In this document: positions 34,818 through 43,309 of the stretch, piece after piece
Numbering within the stretch: the first letter of the stretch is position 1
Layout of the letters: the number at the start of each line of letters is the position of its first letter
Position numbers and translations under genes: made by a program
The notes under the pieces: model-generated
The model's input: only the letters and a program-made list of their open reading frames with translations
Told to the model about the DNA's origin: nothing
The model's database searches: none
NCBI RefSeq assembly: GCF_000154845.1
Contig: NZ_DS981483.1
Coordinates: forward strand, 1-48,695
Direction: 5' to 3'
DNA length: 48,695 bases
Source: Phocaeicola coprocola DSM 17136
GTDB taxonomy: Bacteria > Bacteroidota > Bacteroidia > Bacteroidales > Bacteroidaceae

Positions 34818-35144
34818 ATGGCTGATAAGAAATATACAGACGAACAAGAACAGATAGCCCGTTTTGCCAAAGCGATGGGACATCCTGCGCGTATGGCCAT
34901 CTTGCAGTTTCTGCTCCGCCAGGAAACCTGTTTTTTTGGTGATATTCACGAAGAACTGCCTATAGCAAAAGCTACAGTTTCACAACATCTTAAGGAGCTG
35001 AAAGAAGCAGGTCTGATTCAAGGAGAAATAGAGGCTCCTAAAGTGAAATATTGCATTAATAAGGAGAACTGGGCACTGGCGCAGAAAATGTTTGCCGGTT
35101 TCTTCGGACAACAGGTGTGCAAGAAAGAGAGCTGTTGCGGTTAA
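34818..35144 (+). CDS. arsR: ArsR-family metalloregulator
   Basis: The 108-residue winged-helix repressor has [20 protein letters not shown], a helix-turn-helix region [22 protein letters not shown] and the wing [10 protein letters not shown]. Cysteines lie in [10 protein letters not shown], the place of the As(III)-binding helix of ArsR, and in the C-terminal tail CKKESCCG. The family releases DNA when arsenite or antimonite binds. The neighbour is an ArsF-like lipoprotein, which supports an arsenic role. A terminator hairpin overlaps its 3' end. Confidence 0.85.
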   Translation: MADKKYTDEQEQIARFAKAMGHPARMAILQFLLRQETCFFGDIHEELPIAKATVSQHLKELKEAGLIQGEIEAPKVKYCINKENWALAQKMFAGFFGQQVCKKESCCG

Positions 35145-35159
35145 GCCGGCTCTTTTTTT
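35128..35159 (+). terminator. Terminator at the arsR 3' end
   Basis: AGAGC (35128-35132) and GCTCT (35149-35153) with inner CGG/CCG pairing precede a T run to 35159. The arsF gene may have its own promoter: TATTG at 35165-35169 and TAACTTTA at 35190-35197, about 20 bases apart, one base off the -7 consensus. Confidence 0.5.
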
Positions 35160-35210
35160 CTATTTATTGTTCGTTATTCTACGAAAGACTAACTTTAAGT
35201 ATATGTAAAT

Positions 35211-35657
35211 ATGAAAAAGATTTTATTTTTATTAGCTGCATGCTTTGTTTTTGTTGCTTGCGGGATGAAATCCAAGACTGAAGGAACCGTTTTGCCGGCA
35301 GAAAAAGAAACGGCAGTTCGTTCGGATGGTGTAGAAGTTCTTTGTTTCCACAGCAAGCAACGCTGTGCTACCTGTATTGCAATCGAAAAAAATGCAAGGG
35401 CAGCAATTGACAGTGCTTTTGCAGACAGACTGGCAGACGGTACATTGAGTTTCAGAATTATAGACATCTCGAAACCGGAAAATGAGGCAATAGCCGAGAA
35501 ATATCAGGTAACATGGTCTTCTCTTTATATTGTCAGTCATAAAAACGGACAGGAAAAAGCCGAAAACATGACTGAATTTGCTTTTTCGAATGCCCGTAAA
35601 TCTCCGGGAGAATTTAAGAAAGGATTAGTGGATAAAATTAATGAAATGATAAACTGA
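35211..35657 (+). CDS. ArsF-family thioredoxin-like lipoprotein
   Basis: A 148-residue protein with a lipoprotein signal (Cys17, FVFVACGMK). The mature part has a thioredoxin-like fold with a CATC motif (SKQRCATCIAIEKNARAAID). It matches the small lipoprotein annotated as the nitrophenyl-compound nitroreductase subunit ArsF family in Bacteroides arsenic operons. It probably handles reduction or transfer of arsenicals at the membrane, with a permease that is missing here. The next frame is a stub of that permease. Confidence 0.75.
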   Translation: MKKILFLLAACFVFVACGMKSKTEGTVLPAEKETAVRSDGVEVLCFHSKQRCATCIAIEKNARAAIDSAFADRLADGTLSFRIIDISKPENEAIAEKYQVTWSSLYIVSHKNGQEKAENMTEFAFSNARKSPGEFKKGLVDKINEMIN

Positions 35658-35664
35658 TTTCATT

Positions 35665-35736
35665 ATGGACTGGCTACAGACATTATTGGATAATAGTACG
35701 ACACCCCTGCGGAACGGACTGTTTATCTCAGTTTGA
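35665..35736 (+). pseudogene. Stub of an ArsG-like arsenical efflux permease
   Basis: From ATG 35665 the frame reads MDWLQTLLDNSTTPL, the N-terminus I expect for the ArsG-type (DsbD/CcdA-like) permease that follows arsF in Bacteroides arsenic operons. It then reads RNGLFISV and stops at 35734-35736. The RNGL piece could be a later segment of the same permease brought in by deletion, or chance. About 200 residues of membrane protein are missing. The end overlaps the oxyR stop on the other strand. Confidence 0.55.
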
Positions 35737-36652
35737 TGGAAAGCCTGTTGAAACGTTCATCCATCATGTGTGCAGGTATGATTGCCTTTATGGTGTCGAG
35801 TACGGCATTTACCATCCTCTCCCTTATAAAATCGTCCTTTATAAGAATCGAGACATTTCTTTGTGCAGGCGGATTGACATCGAGAGTCTGTATGTTCTTT
35901 TTCTGTTCTTCACTCAATGTACTGATATGCAGTTCCGGAATAATGGTGTATCCACCGTTTTTATCTACTATTTTTATGAGCGTATCAATACTTCCCGCCT
36001 CATAGATATGGTTACCTATATCTTTGTTTTTACAGAAATTTATGCCACTGTTGGGAAGGCAGTGTCCCTCTTTCAGAATCCACATGTGTTCCGGTGGCAG
36101 ATTGCCGTTTGCGATTATCTGCCGTGCTTTACTGCATCTTTCCGAGAAGTAGGCAACAAACTTTTCCACATATACCGGAATCTCCAGAATGTTGGCCTGC
36201 GCTTCGGGAGGCGTGGTGATGGCAATGTCCAGATTCCCGAATCTGAGATCCTGAACCAGCGATTTGTTCTCCTTTTCGTCGATGGAAAGATTCACATTGG
36301 GATATGTATTTCTGAAATGATAGATAAAGTCGGGAACAAGATAGGGAGCGATGGTTGGCAGGATGCCGATACGCAGACTGCCGTTCATGCTGCTGCTTTC
36401 ATCAGCTACCACCTCTCTGATTCTCTGGGTTTCGTTCAAGGCTATTCTTGCCTGCCTTATTATTTTTTCTCCGATGGCAGTAGGAGAAATATTCTTCCGG
36501 TCCCTGCTGAATATTTTCACATCCAACTCTTCTTCCAGTTTCTGGATCATGGCACTCAGAGTAGGCTGAGTCACACCACAAGCCTCGGCAGCCAGCACAA
36601 AGTGACGATACTTGTCCAGCGCTACTATATATTCCATTTGCTGTAAAGTCAT
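35723..36652 (-). CDS. oxyR: Hydrogen-peroxide sensor OxyR
   Basis: The LysR-type regulator has 309 residues. The N-terminal HTH (MTLQQMEYIVALDKYRHFVLAAEACGVTQPTLSAMIQKLE) is followed by the sensor domain with the two redox cysteines C198 and C207 (GHCLPNSGINFC), spaced as C199 and C208 in E. coli OxyR. It activates peroxide defence when these form a disulfide. It is divergent from two thioredoxin genes, so it may control them. A full -7 box on the minus strand lies at 36675-36682. Confidence 0.95.
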   Translation of the reverse strand: MTLQQMEYIVALDKYRHFVLAAEACGVTQPTLSAMIQKLEEELDVKIFSRDRKNISPTAIGEKIIRQARIALNETQRIREVVADESSSMNGSLRIGILPTIAPYLVPDFIYHFRNTYPNVNLSIDEKENKSLVQDLRFGNLDIAITTPPEAQANILEIPVYVEKFVAYFSERCSKARQIIANGNLPPEHMWILKEGHCLPNSGINFCKNKDIGNHIYEAGSIDTLIKIVDKNGGYTIIPELHISTLSEEQKKNIQTLDVNPPAQRNVSILIKDDFIRERMVNAVLDTIKAIIPAHMMDERFNRLSIKLR

Positions 36653-36674
36653 ACATCAATAGATTTTATCTATA

Positions 36675-36682
36675 CAAAGATA
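36675..36682 (-). promoter_or_regulatory. -7 element of oxyR
   Basis: The complement reads TATCTTTG, a full match to TAnnTTTG, 23 bases before the oxyR ATG. The -33 region is weak. Confidence 0.5.
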
Positions 36683-36693
36683 GAAAAAAGCTG

Positions 36694-36724
36694 TTGTAAA
36701 CCTTTCAGGCAGATTGTATTTTTG
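36694..36724 (+). promoter_or_regulatory. Promoter of the thioredoxin pair
   Basis: TTG at 36694-36696 and TATTTTTG at 36717-36724 are 20 bases apart. The -7 box is a full match. The leader is about 75 bases. OxyR would be expected to bind just upstream, between the two divergent promoters. Confidence 0.6.
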
Positions 36725-36805
36725 CATCAGAAACAAATACCTGATCATTGAAAATGAGAAGAATTTGTTCCGATAGTAAAGTATAAACCATAAAGATAAA
36801 AGAAT

Positions 36806-37168
36806 ATGAAAGCAGTAAACCTTACAAAAGCCGATTTCCTGAATAAAGTAGCAAACTATGAAGTAAATCCCGAATGGAAGTTTTTGGGTGAACGTCCCGC
36901 AATAATCGATTTCTACGCTACCTGGTGCGGTCCATGCAAGATGCTGGCTCCCATATTGGATGAAATTGCCGAAGAATATGCCGGTCGGGTAGACGTATAT
37001 AAGGTAAACGTAGACGAGGAAGAAGAACTTGCAGCTCTTTTCAGAATCAGAAGCGTACCTACCTTGCTTTTCGTCCCGTTGACGGATGCACCGCAGATGG
37101 CACAGGGAGCACTTCCTAAGAAAACACTGGTAGAAGCTATTCAGAATGTACTGTTGAGTGGTAAATAA
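36806..37168 (+). CDS. trxA: Thioredoxin, cytosolic
   Basis: This thioredoxin of 120 residues has the classic WCGPC active site (C41, C44) and the cis-Pro segment RSVPTLLFV. There is no signal peptide, so it reduces disulfides in the cytoplasm. It is longer than E. coli TrxA by about 10 residues at the N-terminus. It is the first gene of a pair divergent from oxyR, which suggests induction by oxidants. The next gene is an exported copy. Confidence 0.92.
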   Translation: MKAVNLTKADFLNKVANYEVNPEWKFLGERPAIIDFYATWCGPCKMLAPILDEIAEEYAGRVDVYKVNVDEEEELAALFRIRSVPTLLFVPLTDAPQMAQGALPKKTLVEAIQNVLLSGK

Positions 37169-37191
37169 ATGTTACATAAAAGAAAATTGAT

Positions 37192-37617
37192 ATGAAAAAG
37201 ATATTATTGCTGATTGTATCTGTTTTTATGACAGGCAGTCTGGTTTATGGACAGACAGGTAAAGTTATTCACATCAACCAGTCGGAGTTTATAGAAAAGG
37301 TATACGACTATAAGAAGAATCCGGACAAATGGGTTTATGAGGGAAGCAAACCAGCCATTGTTGATTTTTACGCCGACTGGTGCGGACCTTGCCGCAGGCT
37401 GTCCCCCGTACTGGAGAAGCTGGCAGAAAAATATAAGGATAAGATTGTAATTTATAAGGTCAATACCGATAAGGAGCGTGAGCTTGCAGCAGCCTTCGGC
37501 ATTACAAGTCTGCCTACTCTCGTATTCATCCCATTGAGAGATACGCCACAAGTTTCACAAGGTGCTTTGCCACAGGAAGTCTTGGAGAAAGGAATCGAAG
37601 AAGTCCTTCTGAAATAA
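37192..37617 (+). CDS. Exported thioredoxin
   Basis: A thioredoxin-like protein of 141 residues with a Sec signal peptide (about 1-20, ending VYGQ) and active site WCGPC (C64, C67). The cis-Pro segment is TSLPTLVFI. Its core is clearly homologous to the preceding gene (shared DTPQVSQGALP / DAPQMAQGALP), so the pair arose by duplication followed by gain or loss of the signal. It would act on periplasmic disulfides; an electron donor from the cytoplasm, such as CcdA, is not in the window. Confidence 0.9.
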   Translation: MKKILLLIVSVFMTGSLVYGQTGKVIHINQSEFIEKVYDYKKNPDKWVYEGSKPAIVDFYADWCGPCRRLSPVLEKLAEKYKDKIVIYKVNTDKERELAAAFGITSLPTLVFIPLRDTPQVSQGALPQEVLEKGIEEVLLK

Positions 37618-37633
37618 ATCAGGCTAGATAAAA

Positions 37634-37676
37634 AATACCCCTTACTTTTGAAAATAGTTGAAAAGTAAGGGGTATT
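37634..37676. terminator. Bidirectional terminator after the thioredoxin pair
   Basis: AATACCCCTTACTTTT (37634-37649) and AAAAGTAAGGGGTATT (37661-37676) are perfect inverted arms around 11 bases. The flanking genes converge, so it can serve both. Confidence 0.9.
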
Positions 37677-37717
37677 ATAATTTTTATGCGAATATTTTTT
37701 GTCTGCTTTGCTGTCTT

Positions 37718-38584
37718 TCAGAGAATATATTGTTCTACCTGTAGGGCTGCTGCATACTGGATATCTTCTTTCAGGAAGTTGCTTAAATTTTCGTAAAACG
37801 GATAGACCGGACCATATCCGGAGCCGAACTTGACATTCGATCCGTAGAGAATCGCATTGTAGATGAAATTCTCTGCCTTGTCGACAGCCGTATTCATGTC
37901 GTATCCCCTTGCCAGATAAGTTGCGATGGAAGAAGCAAACGTATCTCCCGTGCCGTTTACGTTCTTGGTCTGTATGCGTGCCTTCTTGTACAGCTTGAAG
38001 CACTTGCTGATCGGGTTGTAAAATACATCAATCAGGTAATCTCCGTCTTCTATGGATTTGACGATGACACAGTTTCCCCACTTGCTCAGTTCGGGAATAT
38101 ACTCCTTCATGTTATCTTTGGTCAGGCTCTTTCCCAGTAGCAGGTCGGCTTCTCTCCGGTTGGGCGTGATGATGGTAGAATAGGGGAAAAGACAATCCTT
38201 GTAGGCCTGGATTGCATCGTCCTGCAGCAGCTTGTCGCCGGCAGAAGAAACCATCACGGGGTCTACCACGATAGGTATAGACTGTTTTTTCACCACATCC
38301 CCGATAGCCGTTACCAACTCCTGAGAGTATAGCATACCCGTCTTGATGCAGTCGGCCCCTACGTCTTCCAGAAACGAATAAGTCTGGCTGACAACCATCT
38401 CAACAGGGATGGTCTGAATACTTTTTACCTTTATTGTATCTTCATCGACTATGCAGGTAATTGCTCCGGCAGCATATCCTCCACATGCCGATATGGATTT
38501 GATATCGGCCTGCATGCCCGCCGTGCCCAGCGGTTCACTTCCTGCAATTAAAAATACCTTATAGAGTTTGTTTGTTAAGTCCAT
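37718..38584 (-). CDS. ThiD/PdxK-like pyrimidine or pyridoxal kinase
   Basis: The ribokinase-fold kinase has 288 residues. The N-terminal substrate segment VFLIAGSEPLGTAGMQADIKSISACGGYAA matches ThiD, but reads GSEPLGTAG rather than GSDSSGGAG. The ATP-site motif NGTGDTFASSIATYLARG lies near the end. ThiD phosphorylates HMP in thiamine synthesis; some Bacteroidetes and Firmicutes relatives act as pyridoxal kinases, and the altered substrate loop leaves both open. No thiamine-pyrophosphate riboswitch is seen upstream and no other thi gene is near. ATG 38584 is chosen over one at 38683 because the family begins at MDLTNKLYKVFLIAG. Confidence 0.85.
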   Translation of the reverse strand: MDLTNKLYKVFLIAGSEPLGTAGMQADIKSISACGGYAAGAITCIVDEDTIKVKSIQTIPVEMVVSQTYSFLEDVGADCIKTGMLYSQELVTAIGDVVKKQSIPIVVDPVMVSSAGDKLLQDDAIQAYKDCLFPYSTIITPNRREADLLLGKSLTKDNMKEYIPELSKWGNCVIVKSIEDGDYLIDVFYNPISKCFKLYKKARIQTKNVNGTGDTFASSIATYLARGYDMNTAVDKAENFIYNAILYGSNVKFGSGYGPVYPFYENLSNFLKEDIQYAAALQVEQYIL

Positions 38585-38792
38585 TCTTTTCAATTTAGTG
38601 ATTACATCCTGAGTCTGTCTGGATATGGCAGGCGTTCGGATCTTGTTTAAGTGCACTCTTGTTTGAAGTACAAAGTAAAGCAATATCGCGTCTGAGTAGA
38701 TACCTGAAATGTGATATTAACATAAATTTTAAGAATTATAAATAGTGTGAGAACCTTTCTTGGCAATATCTCGTGATAAATAGTGCGTATTA

Positions 38793-38826
38793 TTTGTCTG
38801 ACTGGAAGAAAAATTCTTTACATTTG
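38793..38826 (+). promoter_or_regulatory. Promoter of the ADP-ribosylglycohydrolase gene
   Basis: TTTG at 38793-38796 and TACATTTG at 38819-38826 are 22 bases apart. The -7 box is a full match. The leader to ATG 38850 is about 16 bases. Confidence 0.6.
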
Positions 38827-38849
38827 TATAATCTTTAAAATATCATGCT

Positions 38850-39770
38850 ATGTTAGGTGCAGTTATAGGTGATGTAGTGGGTTCCGTGTACGAGTTTCAC
38901 AATACCCGCGATTACAGTTTTCCGATGTTTTCTTCTTCCAGTAATTATACAGATGATACCGTTATGACCATGGCAGTTGCCGATTGGGCGATGAAGTGCA
39001 AGGCGGCAGGCGAAACGGCTTACCCGCATCAGCTACTGGAAGAGTGTATGGTAAAAGTAGCTAACGCTTATCCTTGTCCGATGGGTGGTTACGGAGGTAA
39101 GTTCCGTCTGTGGCTTTTTTATCCTCAAAGCCTGACAGACGACACAACCGGAAAGCCGGCAGTACGTCGGTGTCCTTACAATTCCTGGGGAAACGGCTCT
39201 GCCATGCGAGTCTCATCCATAGGCTGGCTGTTTGATACGTTAGAAGAAACCGAGAGAGTGGCCGGCATTTCGGCTTCTATCACACACAATCATCCCGAGG
39301 GAATAAAAGGTGCGCAGGCAGTAGCGGCAGTCATCTATCTGGCGCGTACCGGCAGCGGAAAAGCAGAAATCAAACAATATATCGAAAAACGCTTCGGTTA
39401 CAACCTGAATGAAAGCTGGGAACATTTGCATCAAACCTACCGTTGGGATTCGAGTTGCCAAGGCACGGTTCCGCAGGCACTGATTGCTTTTCTCGAAAGC
39501 AAGGACATGGAGAGTGCTCTCCGCATGGCAGTTTCCATGGGCGGCGACAGCGATACACTTGCCTGCATCACGGGGGCAGTGGCCGAAGCATACTATCAGG
39601 AAATTCCCTCGTTTATAGCGGACAAAGTACTTTCTTTATTGCCTGAAGAATTTCTCAGTCTGCTGAAGCAGTTGGCAGACGGAGCTTATGCCTCATGTTA
39701 CGCAAAATATATAGCCGGATACACTCCGGCAAAAAACAGAGAATATACCCCGACTGGATTTCCTCGCTGA
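38850..39770 (+). CDS. ADP-ribosylglycohydrolase (DraG-like)
   Basis: The domain removes ADP-ribose from proteins or small molecules. Both halves of the two-metal site are visible: GDVVGS near the start, YTDDTVMT (about residue 31-38) and GGDSDTLACI (about 230-239). NGSAMRVS and SITHNHPEG are also typical. This frame ends at TGA 39768-39770 after EYTPTGFPR. That end is probably not natural: one missing C in the CCCC run at 39748-39751 would continue into a second domain (next entry). The catalytic domain itself is complete, so it may still be active. Confidence 0.9.
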   Translation: MLGAVIGDVVGSVYEFHNTRDYSFPMFSSSSNYTDDTVMTMAVADWAMKCKAAGETAYPHQLLEECMVKVANAYPCPMGGYGGKFRLWLFYPQSLTDDTTGKPAVRRCPYNSWGNGSAMRVSSIGWLFDTLEETERVAGISASITHNHPEGIKGAQAVAAVIYLARTGSGKAEIKQYIEKRFGYNLNESWEHLHQTYRWDSSCQGTVPQALIAFLESKDMESALRMAVSMGGDSDTLACITGAVAEAYYQEIPSFIADKVLSLLPEEFLSLLKQLADGAYASCYAKYIAGYTPAKNREYTPTGFPR

Positions 39771-39870
39771 AACCGGGTGAGGTATTTGTCTTCGGTTCTA
39801 ATCTGGCAGGACATCACGGGGCGGAGCCGCCCGACTGGTTGATGAAAGAGTGATAAATAAAACATGCTGA
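39752..39870 (+). pseudogene. Broken C-terminal domain of the ADP-ribosylglycohydrolase protein
   Basis: Just before the ADP-ribosylglycohydrolase stop, another frame reads DWISSLKPGEVFVFGSNLAG, the start of a domain found at the C-terminus of similar Bacteroides proteins and in phage-related proteins (GEVFVFGSNLxGxHGGGAA). At the GGGG run 39818-39821 the frame slips again: one more G would give HHGGGAARLV. After that, the rest of the domain is missing. So the gene has two one-base lesions in C and G runs, followed by a true truncation. Confidence 0.65.
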
Positions 39871-39924
39871 AGAGTTTTATAAAACATGCTGAAAAATGTC
39901 ATAAAATATCAGCATGTTTTTTTA
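39857..39924 (+). terminator. Terminator with two competing left arms
   Basis: ATAAAACATGCTGA occurs twice in direct repeat (39857-39870 and 39879-39892). Its inverse TCAGCATGTTTTTTTA (39909-39924) occurs once and ends in a T run. Either left copy can pair with the single right arm. The near copy gives a tight hairpin and the far copy a larger loop. Confidence 0.75.
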
Positions 39925-39966
39925 TTTTTTGTACAAAGAAAAAAGGCTTTTCAGTGTCATTGCTTT

Positions 39967-41955
39967 TTATAGCCATATTTGTTTTCCTTCTTTATAGACA
40001 AAAGGTCTTATTTGTTGTCCTCTAGTATGATTTTTTAGGATAAGTAATGTATTTTGAGGTATGTTGTTGTATGTTAATGAATCAGATGTTGCTGTTTGTA
40101 AACCGGCAGATATCCAATTTTTATCGCAATATAACAATTCATAAACATCTCCCGGACGGATATAATTATCTCTATTGCGTGGAGTATACGAGATGTGTGT
40201 TATTTGCTTTGGCTCTTCGAGGTCAAGACCAGCCCATCCTCCGGAACTGTTTTTGTAATTGAATGAAGTCCAGCTTTTCCCATCAAAGACGTTTGTATAT
40301 TCATGACTTCCATCATTTTCTTTACACCCTGGAGTTCCTATTATTTTCCCTTTCAAAGGTATAGAGGCGCTTTTTCCGAAAAAAACGGCTTCTGCTATGT
40401 TGCAGTAACTATTTTGGGGGCCATAGTAGCGGACGTATTGATACTTGCGGCTGGTTTGGGCTTTTACAACTGTGTTCAATCGCACAGGAGCTTCTTTAAT
40501 GATGTATAATGTATCGCTCTTGTTGAAATGAATATCATTGCTCCCTTGGAATACTCCTCCTATCATCAATGCTCCAAAAGGTTCATCCTGGGTATTGTAT
40601 TTGGCATATAGATTTATTGTACATTTCTTTTCATGCTTATTGAAGATATCTAGTGTTCCGTCGGAATTTATCATAAATGGATCAGTCAGGAATATTTGTT
40701 GTCCTTTTATCCATGTAGCAGCACGCACTAATCCTCCACATTCAATAGATTGAAAGACTATGCCCTGATCATCAACTTGTCCCCAGGCAACAGGCGACCA
40801 TGATAATTGTACTGCATTGCATAGATAAGCAATACCGGAAGTTGGATGATTGGGATATAGCAAAGAATCCGGGATGAAGAAATATTGTTTATAATTGGGG
40901 GCATATTGATATGTCACATCTATAAAATGTGGATGCTTAAAGAACGGATGAATTTCTTTTTCAAGTTCAGTCATGCTTTTTTCCATTTGCCTGTTCAGAC
41001 TGAATGTCTTTCTGTATACTTTTGTTTTTGTAGAAGCGATTCTGTTCCCATTTTCTTCGATTGGTTGTATGTCGTCCATATATTCTTGACAATATTCTTT
41101 GCCTTGACTGTCCCATAATACTACCCATGAATGTCCGACATTATCGTTTGCACGTATAGGCATATTGTCAACAGCACATGGAATTCCTAGTGAGCGATAC
41201 AGGTAAACTAAGAAATCTGAAATTTCTCTACAACTTCCGCATTGCTGTAGCGCCGCTAAGGCTCCGATATGTGGAAGAGAAGCCGGTGCATAAGTTGTAA
41301 AATAAGTATGTGTGCTATCTTGTAAATATTTTGTTAAAACTTTTGCTGCAGCTACCGGATTTCCTTTATCTTGAGAATTTGAAGAGCGTAAACTATCTAA
41401 CAGATGGTTGAATTTGTTATAATAAACCTCCCTCCATTCTGTCAGCTTTTCATTGTCAATGCGATATGGTAAAATATATTGAAGGAAAGTGTTGAAAGAT
41501 ACAGATTTACCCCAGGGTTGTTCTTTCCATACCTTAAATGCATGATCAATATTTTTGCAAATGAATGCTGAGTCTATAGTTTTTATATCATATTTTATTT
41601 GTAGGTTTCTTATATTAAAAGGCGGGTATAAATTTCGGATAGAATCAGCAATTTGAGCCGGATTGGATGAGCCTTCTGTATTTCTTAAAATAGTATAGAA
41701 ACTTGTGTACTGATCGAGTAACTTTCCTTCAAAAAAATAGTGTGAAGACATGTTTTCTATCAAAAAACATGCAGCCTTATATTTAAGGCTATCTTCAGGA
41801 GTTTTATTGTATCTGTTCAGAACTTTTTCCAGTTCTTTTCGGTTATTTTCTGCCTGTTTGAGAGCATGCTTTAGAAAATAAGCAGAATCTTGTTGTATAC
41901 AAGAAATAAAGAATATAGAAAACAAGAGGGTGAGTGTTGTTTTTGTTGTATTCAT
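39967..41955 (-). CDS. Transglutaminase-like lipoprotein
   Basis: A lipoprotein of 662 residues (Cys19, FFISCIQQ). After an alpha-helical N-terminal part, a transglutaminase-type cysteine-protease core lies at about 225-300: the Cys in QQCGSCREISDFLVYL (near residue 240), the His in NVGHSWVVLWD and the Asp in EYMDDIQP. The C-terminal third is beta-rich, with a discoidin-like end (DGKSWTSFNYKNSSGGWAGLDLEEPKQITHISYTPR). It should face the periplasm or cell surface. The gene is AT-rich and codes opposite to the NVEALA locus that follows. Such proteins are common in Bacteroides; the substrate is unknown. Confidence 0.85.
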   Translation of the reverse strand: MNTTKTTLTLLFSIFFISCIQQDSAYFLKHALKQAENNRKELEKVLNRYNKTPEDSLKYKAACFLIENMSSHYFFEGKLLDQYTSFYTILRNTEGSSNPAQIADSIRNLYPPFNIRNLQIKYDIKTIDSAFICKNIDHAFKVWKEQPWGKSVSFNTFLQYILPYRIDNEKLTEWREVYYNKFNHLLDSLRSSNSQDKGNPVAAAKVLTKYLQDSTHTYFTTYAPASLPHIGALAALQQCGSCREISDFLVYLYRSLGIPCAVDNMPIRANDNVGHSWVVLWDSQGKEYCQEYMDDIQPIEENGNRIASTKTKVYRKTFSLNRQMEKSMTELEKEIHPFFKHPHFIDVTYQYAPNYKQYFFIPDSLLYPNHPTSGIAYLCNAVQLSWSPVAWGQVDDQGIVFQSIECGGLVRAATWIKGQQIFLTDPFMINSDGTLDIFNKHEKKCTINLYAKYNTQDEPFGALMIGGVFQGSNDIHFNKSDTLYIIKEAPVRLNTVVKAQTSRKYQYVRYYGPQNSYCNIAEAVFFGKSASIPLKGKIIGTPGCKENDGSHEYTNVFDGKSWTSFNYKNSSGGWAGLDLEEPKQITHISYTPRNRDNYIRPGDVYELLYCDKNWISAGLQTATSDSLTYNNIPQNTLLILKNHTRGQQIRPFVYKEGKQIWL

Positions 41956-42232
41956 AATTATTTAATTGAAATTGAACTTTATATATAAGTTAATTAATTA
42001 CGTTTTTATATTGTCGCTAAAAATACAGTAATATGTTTATTTAATAGGTCCGATAAATAGACAAACGATTCCGCTTTGTGTTTTTCGAGAGTCTAAAGTT
42101 ATAAAAAATATTGTGAAGCCAGATTAATTTAGAAAATATTTTATGTCTTTATTTTCAAAAGGAAATTCAATTTGTTTTTGTATTTTGTTTAGAAAATGAG
42201 TTAAAATTTGTAAAAATGAGTGATTAATTTTT
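41956..42232. other. AT-rich intergenic region before the NVEALA locus
   Basis: No open frame with coding character. TTTG repeats occur at 42171-42187 and 42207-42210, but no pair has proper -33/-7 spacing; a promoter for the gene at 42233 probably lies here. Otherwise I see nothing definite. Confidence 0.4.
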
Positions 42233-43297
42233 ATGAAAAAGAAAATTATTATAGTGATCGGAATGTTGTTATTGTTTTATAATTGCCATTTCGTGTCCAA
42301 AGAAGTATATCCACGTTATATGGATTTTCCAGAAGTGAGAACTCTGTCGCTGGCGAAAGCCATCTCTTGTGATAGCGTTTACCTGCGCTATCCTTACCGG
42401 GTGGAAATAAAGGACAGTCTTGCGGTCATTCTTGACCTGCATCCTGACAGTTGCTTTCTCCATGCATTCACCTATCCGGAGTGGAGGTATATCACTTCAT
42501 TCGGCAGACGTGGAGAAGGACCGGAAGAGGTACTTTCTGCCGAACGCGTCAGAATCTGTTCTCCCGATTCTGTGTGGGTGCTTGATTCCAACCGCCGACA
42601 GATAACCCGTTGGCGTATATCCGCTTCGTCAAGCAATGTCGAACGTGCGGAAGAAATACTTTTGGATGAGCGCCTTATACGCACCCTGGACTTTTGCAAG
42701 ACAGATGAAGGATTTCTGGTAACAGACTATACCGGTAATTACCGTTACCATGTATTGGATGCACACGGGCAGATTAAAGAGAGCATAGGCGCCATACCCA
42801 GCGAAAGAAGTATGGAGGACTCCGGAAAGACTGCTTTGGCGCAGGCATGGCGCAGTTTCGTGGATTATAATCCGAAAAACGGTGTGCTGGCCATGGTTAC
42901 CCAGTTGGGCGAAGTCATAGAGATATTTAATTTAAAGACCGGAGAACACTATGTTTATTACGGTCCACATGGGGAACCCCTATTTCATATATCACAAGGA
43001 TATGGCTTACCTATCGGCATTATGGGCTTCCACGATGTGAAAGTAACAGAACATTTGATTTATGCAGTTTTTCAGGGGATTTCATTCAAGGAAATTGCCC
43101 GGAGTGAGAAGCAAGGAATACATTTGCCTGACGGAGGCAGTAAGCTTTATACCTTTACATTGACTGGATTACCTGTAAAGTGTTATGAACTTAACAAGCC
43201 TGTTTGTGGAATTTGGGTGGATGAAGTAAAAAAATTATTTCTTGCAACAGACGTGTTTACAGACAATCTGATAACGAGATTTGATTTAAAGAAATAA
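42233..43297 (+). CDS. BF3164/TolB-like six-bladed propeller lipoprotein 1
   Basis: A 354-residue lipoprotein (Cys18, LLFYNCHF). The mature part has repeating beta blades of about 45 residues. The landmarks SFGRRGEGPEEVL and DSVWVLDSNRRQITRW are typical of the six-bladed propeller lipoproteins of Bacteroides. No catalytic residue can be named; propellers of this kind usually bind partners. It opens the NVEALA locus and is followed 12 bases later by a membrane regulator, probably in one transcript. The first two thirds use more G and C than the second propeller gene at 46412, so the two may have different histories. Confidence 0.8.
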   Translation: MKKKIIIVIGMLLLFYNCHFVSKEVYPRYMDFPEVRTLSLAKAISCDSVYLRYPYRVEIKDSLAVILDLHPDSCFLHAFTYPEWRYITSFGRRGEGPEEVLSAERVRICSPDSVWVLDSNRRQITRWRISASSSNVERAEEILLDERLIRTLDFCKTDEGFLVTDYTGNYRYHVLDAHGQIKESIGAIPSERSMEDSGKTALAQAWRSFVDYNPKNGVLAMVTQLGEVIEIFNLKTGEHYVYYGPHGEPLFHISQGYGLPIGIMGFHDVKVTEHLIYAVFQGISFKEIARSEKQGIHLPDGGSKLYTFTLTGLPVKCYELNKPVCGIWVDEVKKLFLATDVFTDNLITRFDLKK

Positions 43298-43309
43298 TGA
43301 GCTCCAATA

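Noticed and set aside
35768..36646. Plus-strand open frame of 292 codons
   Set aside because: It is the antisense shadow of oxyR, whose HTH and redox cysteines are clear.
38585..38792. Possible thiamine-pyrophosphate riboswitch before the ThiD-like gene
   Set aside because: The conserved CTGAGA and ACCTGAT elements in the right order were not found on the minus strand.
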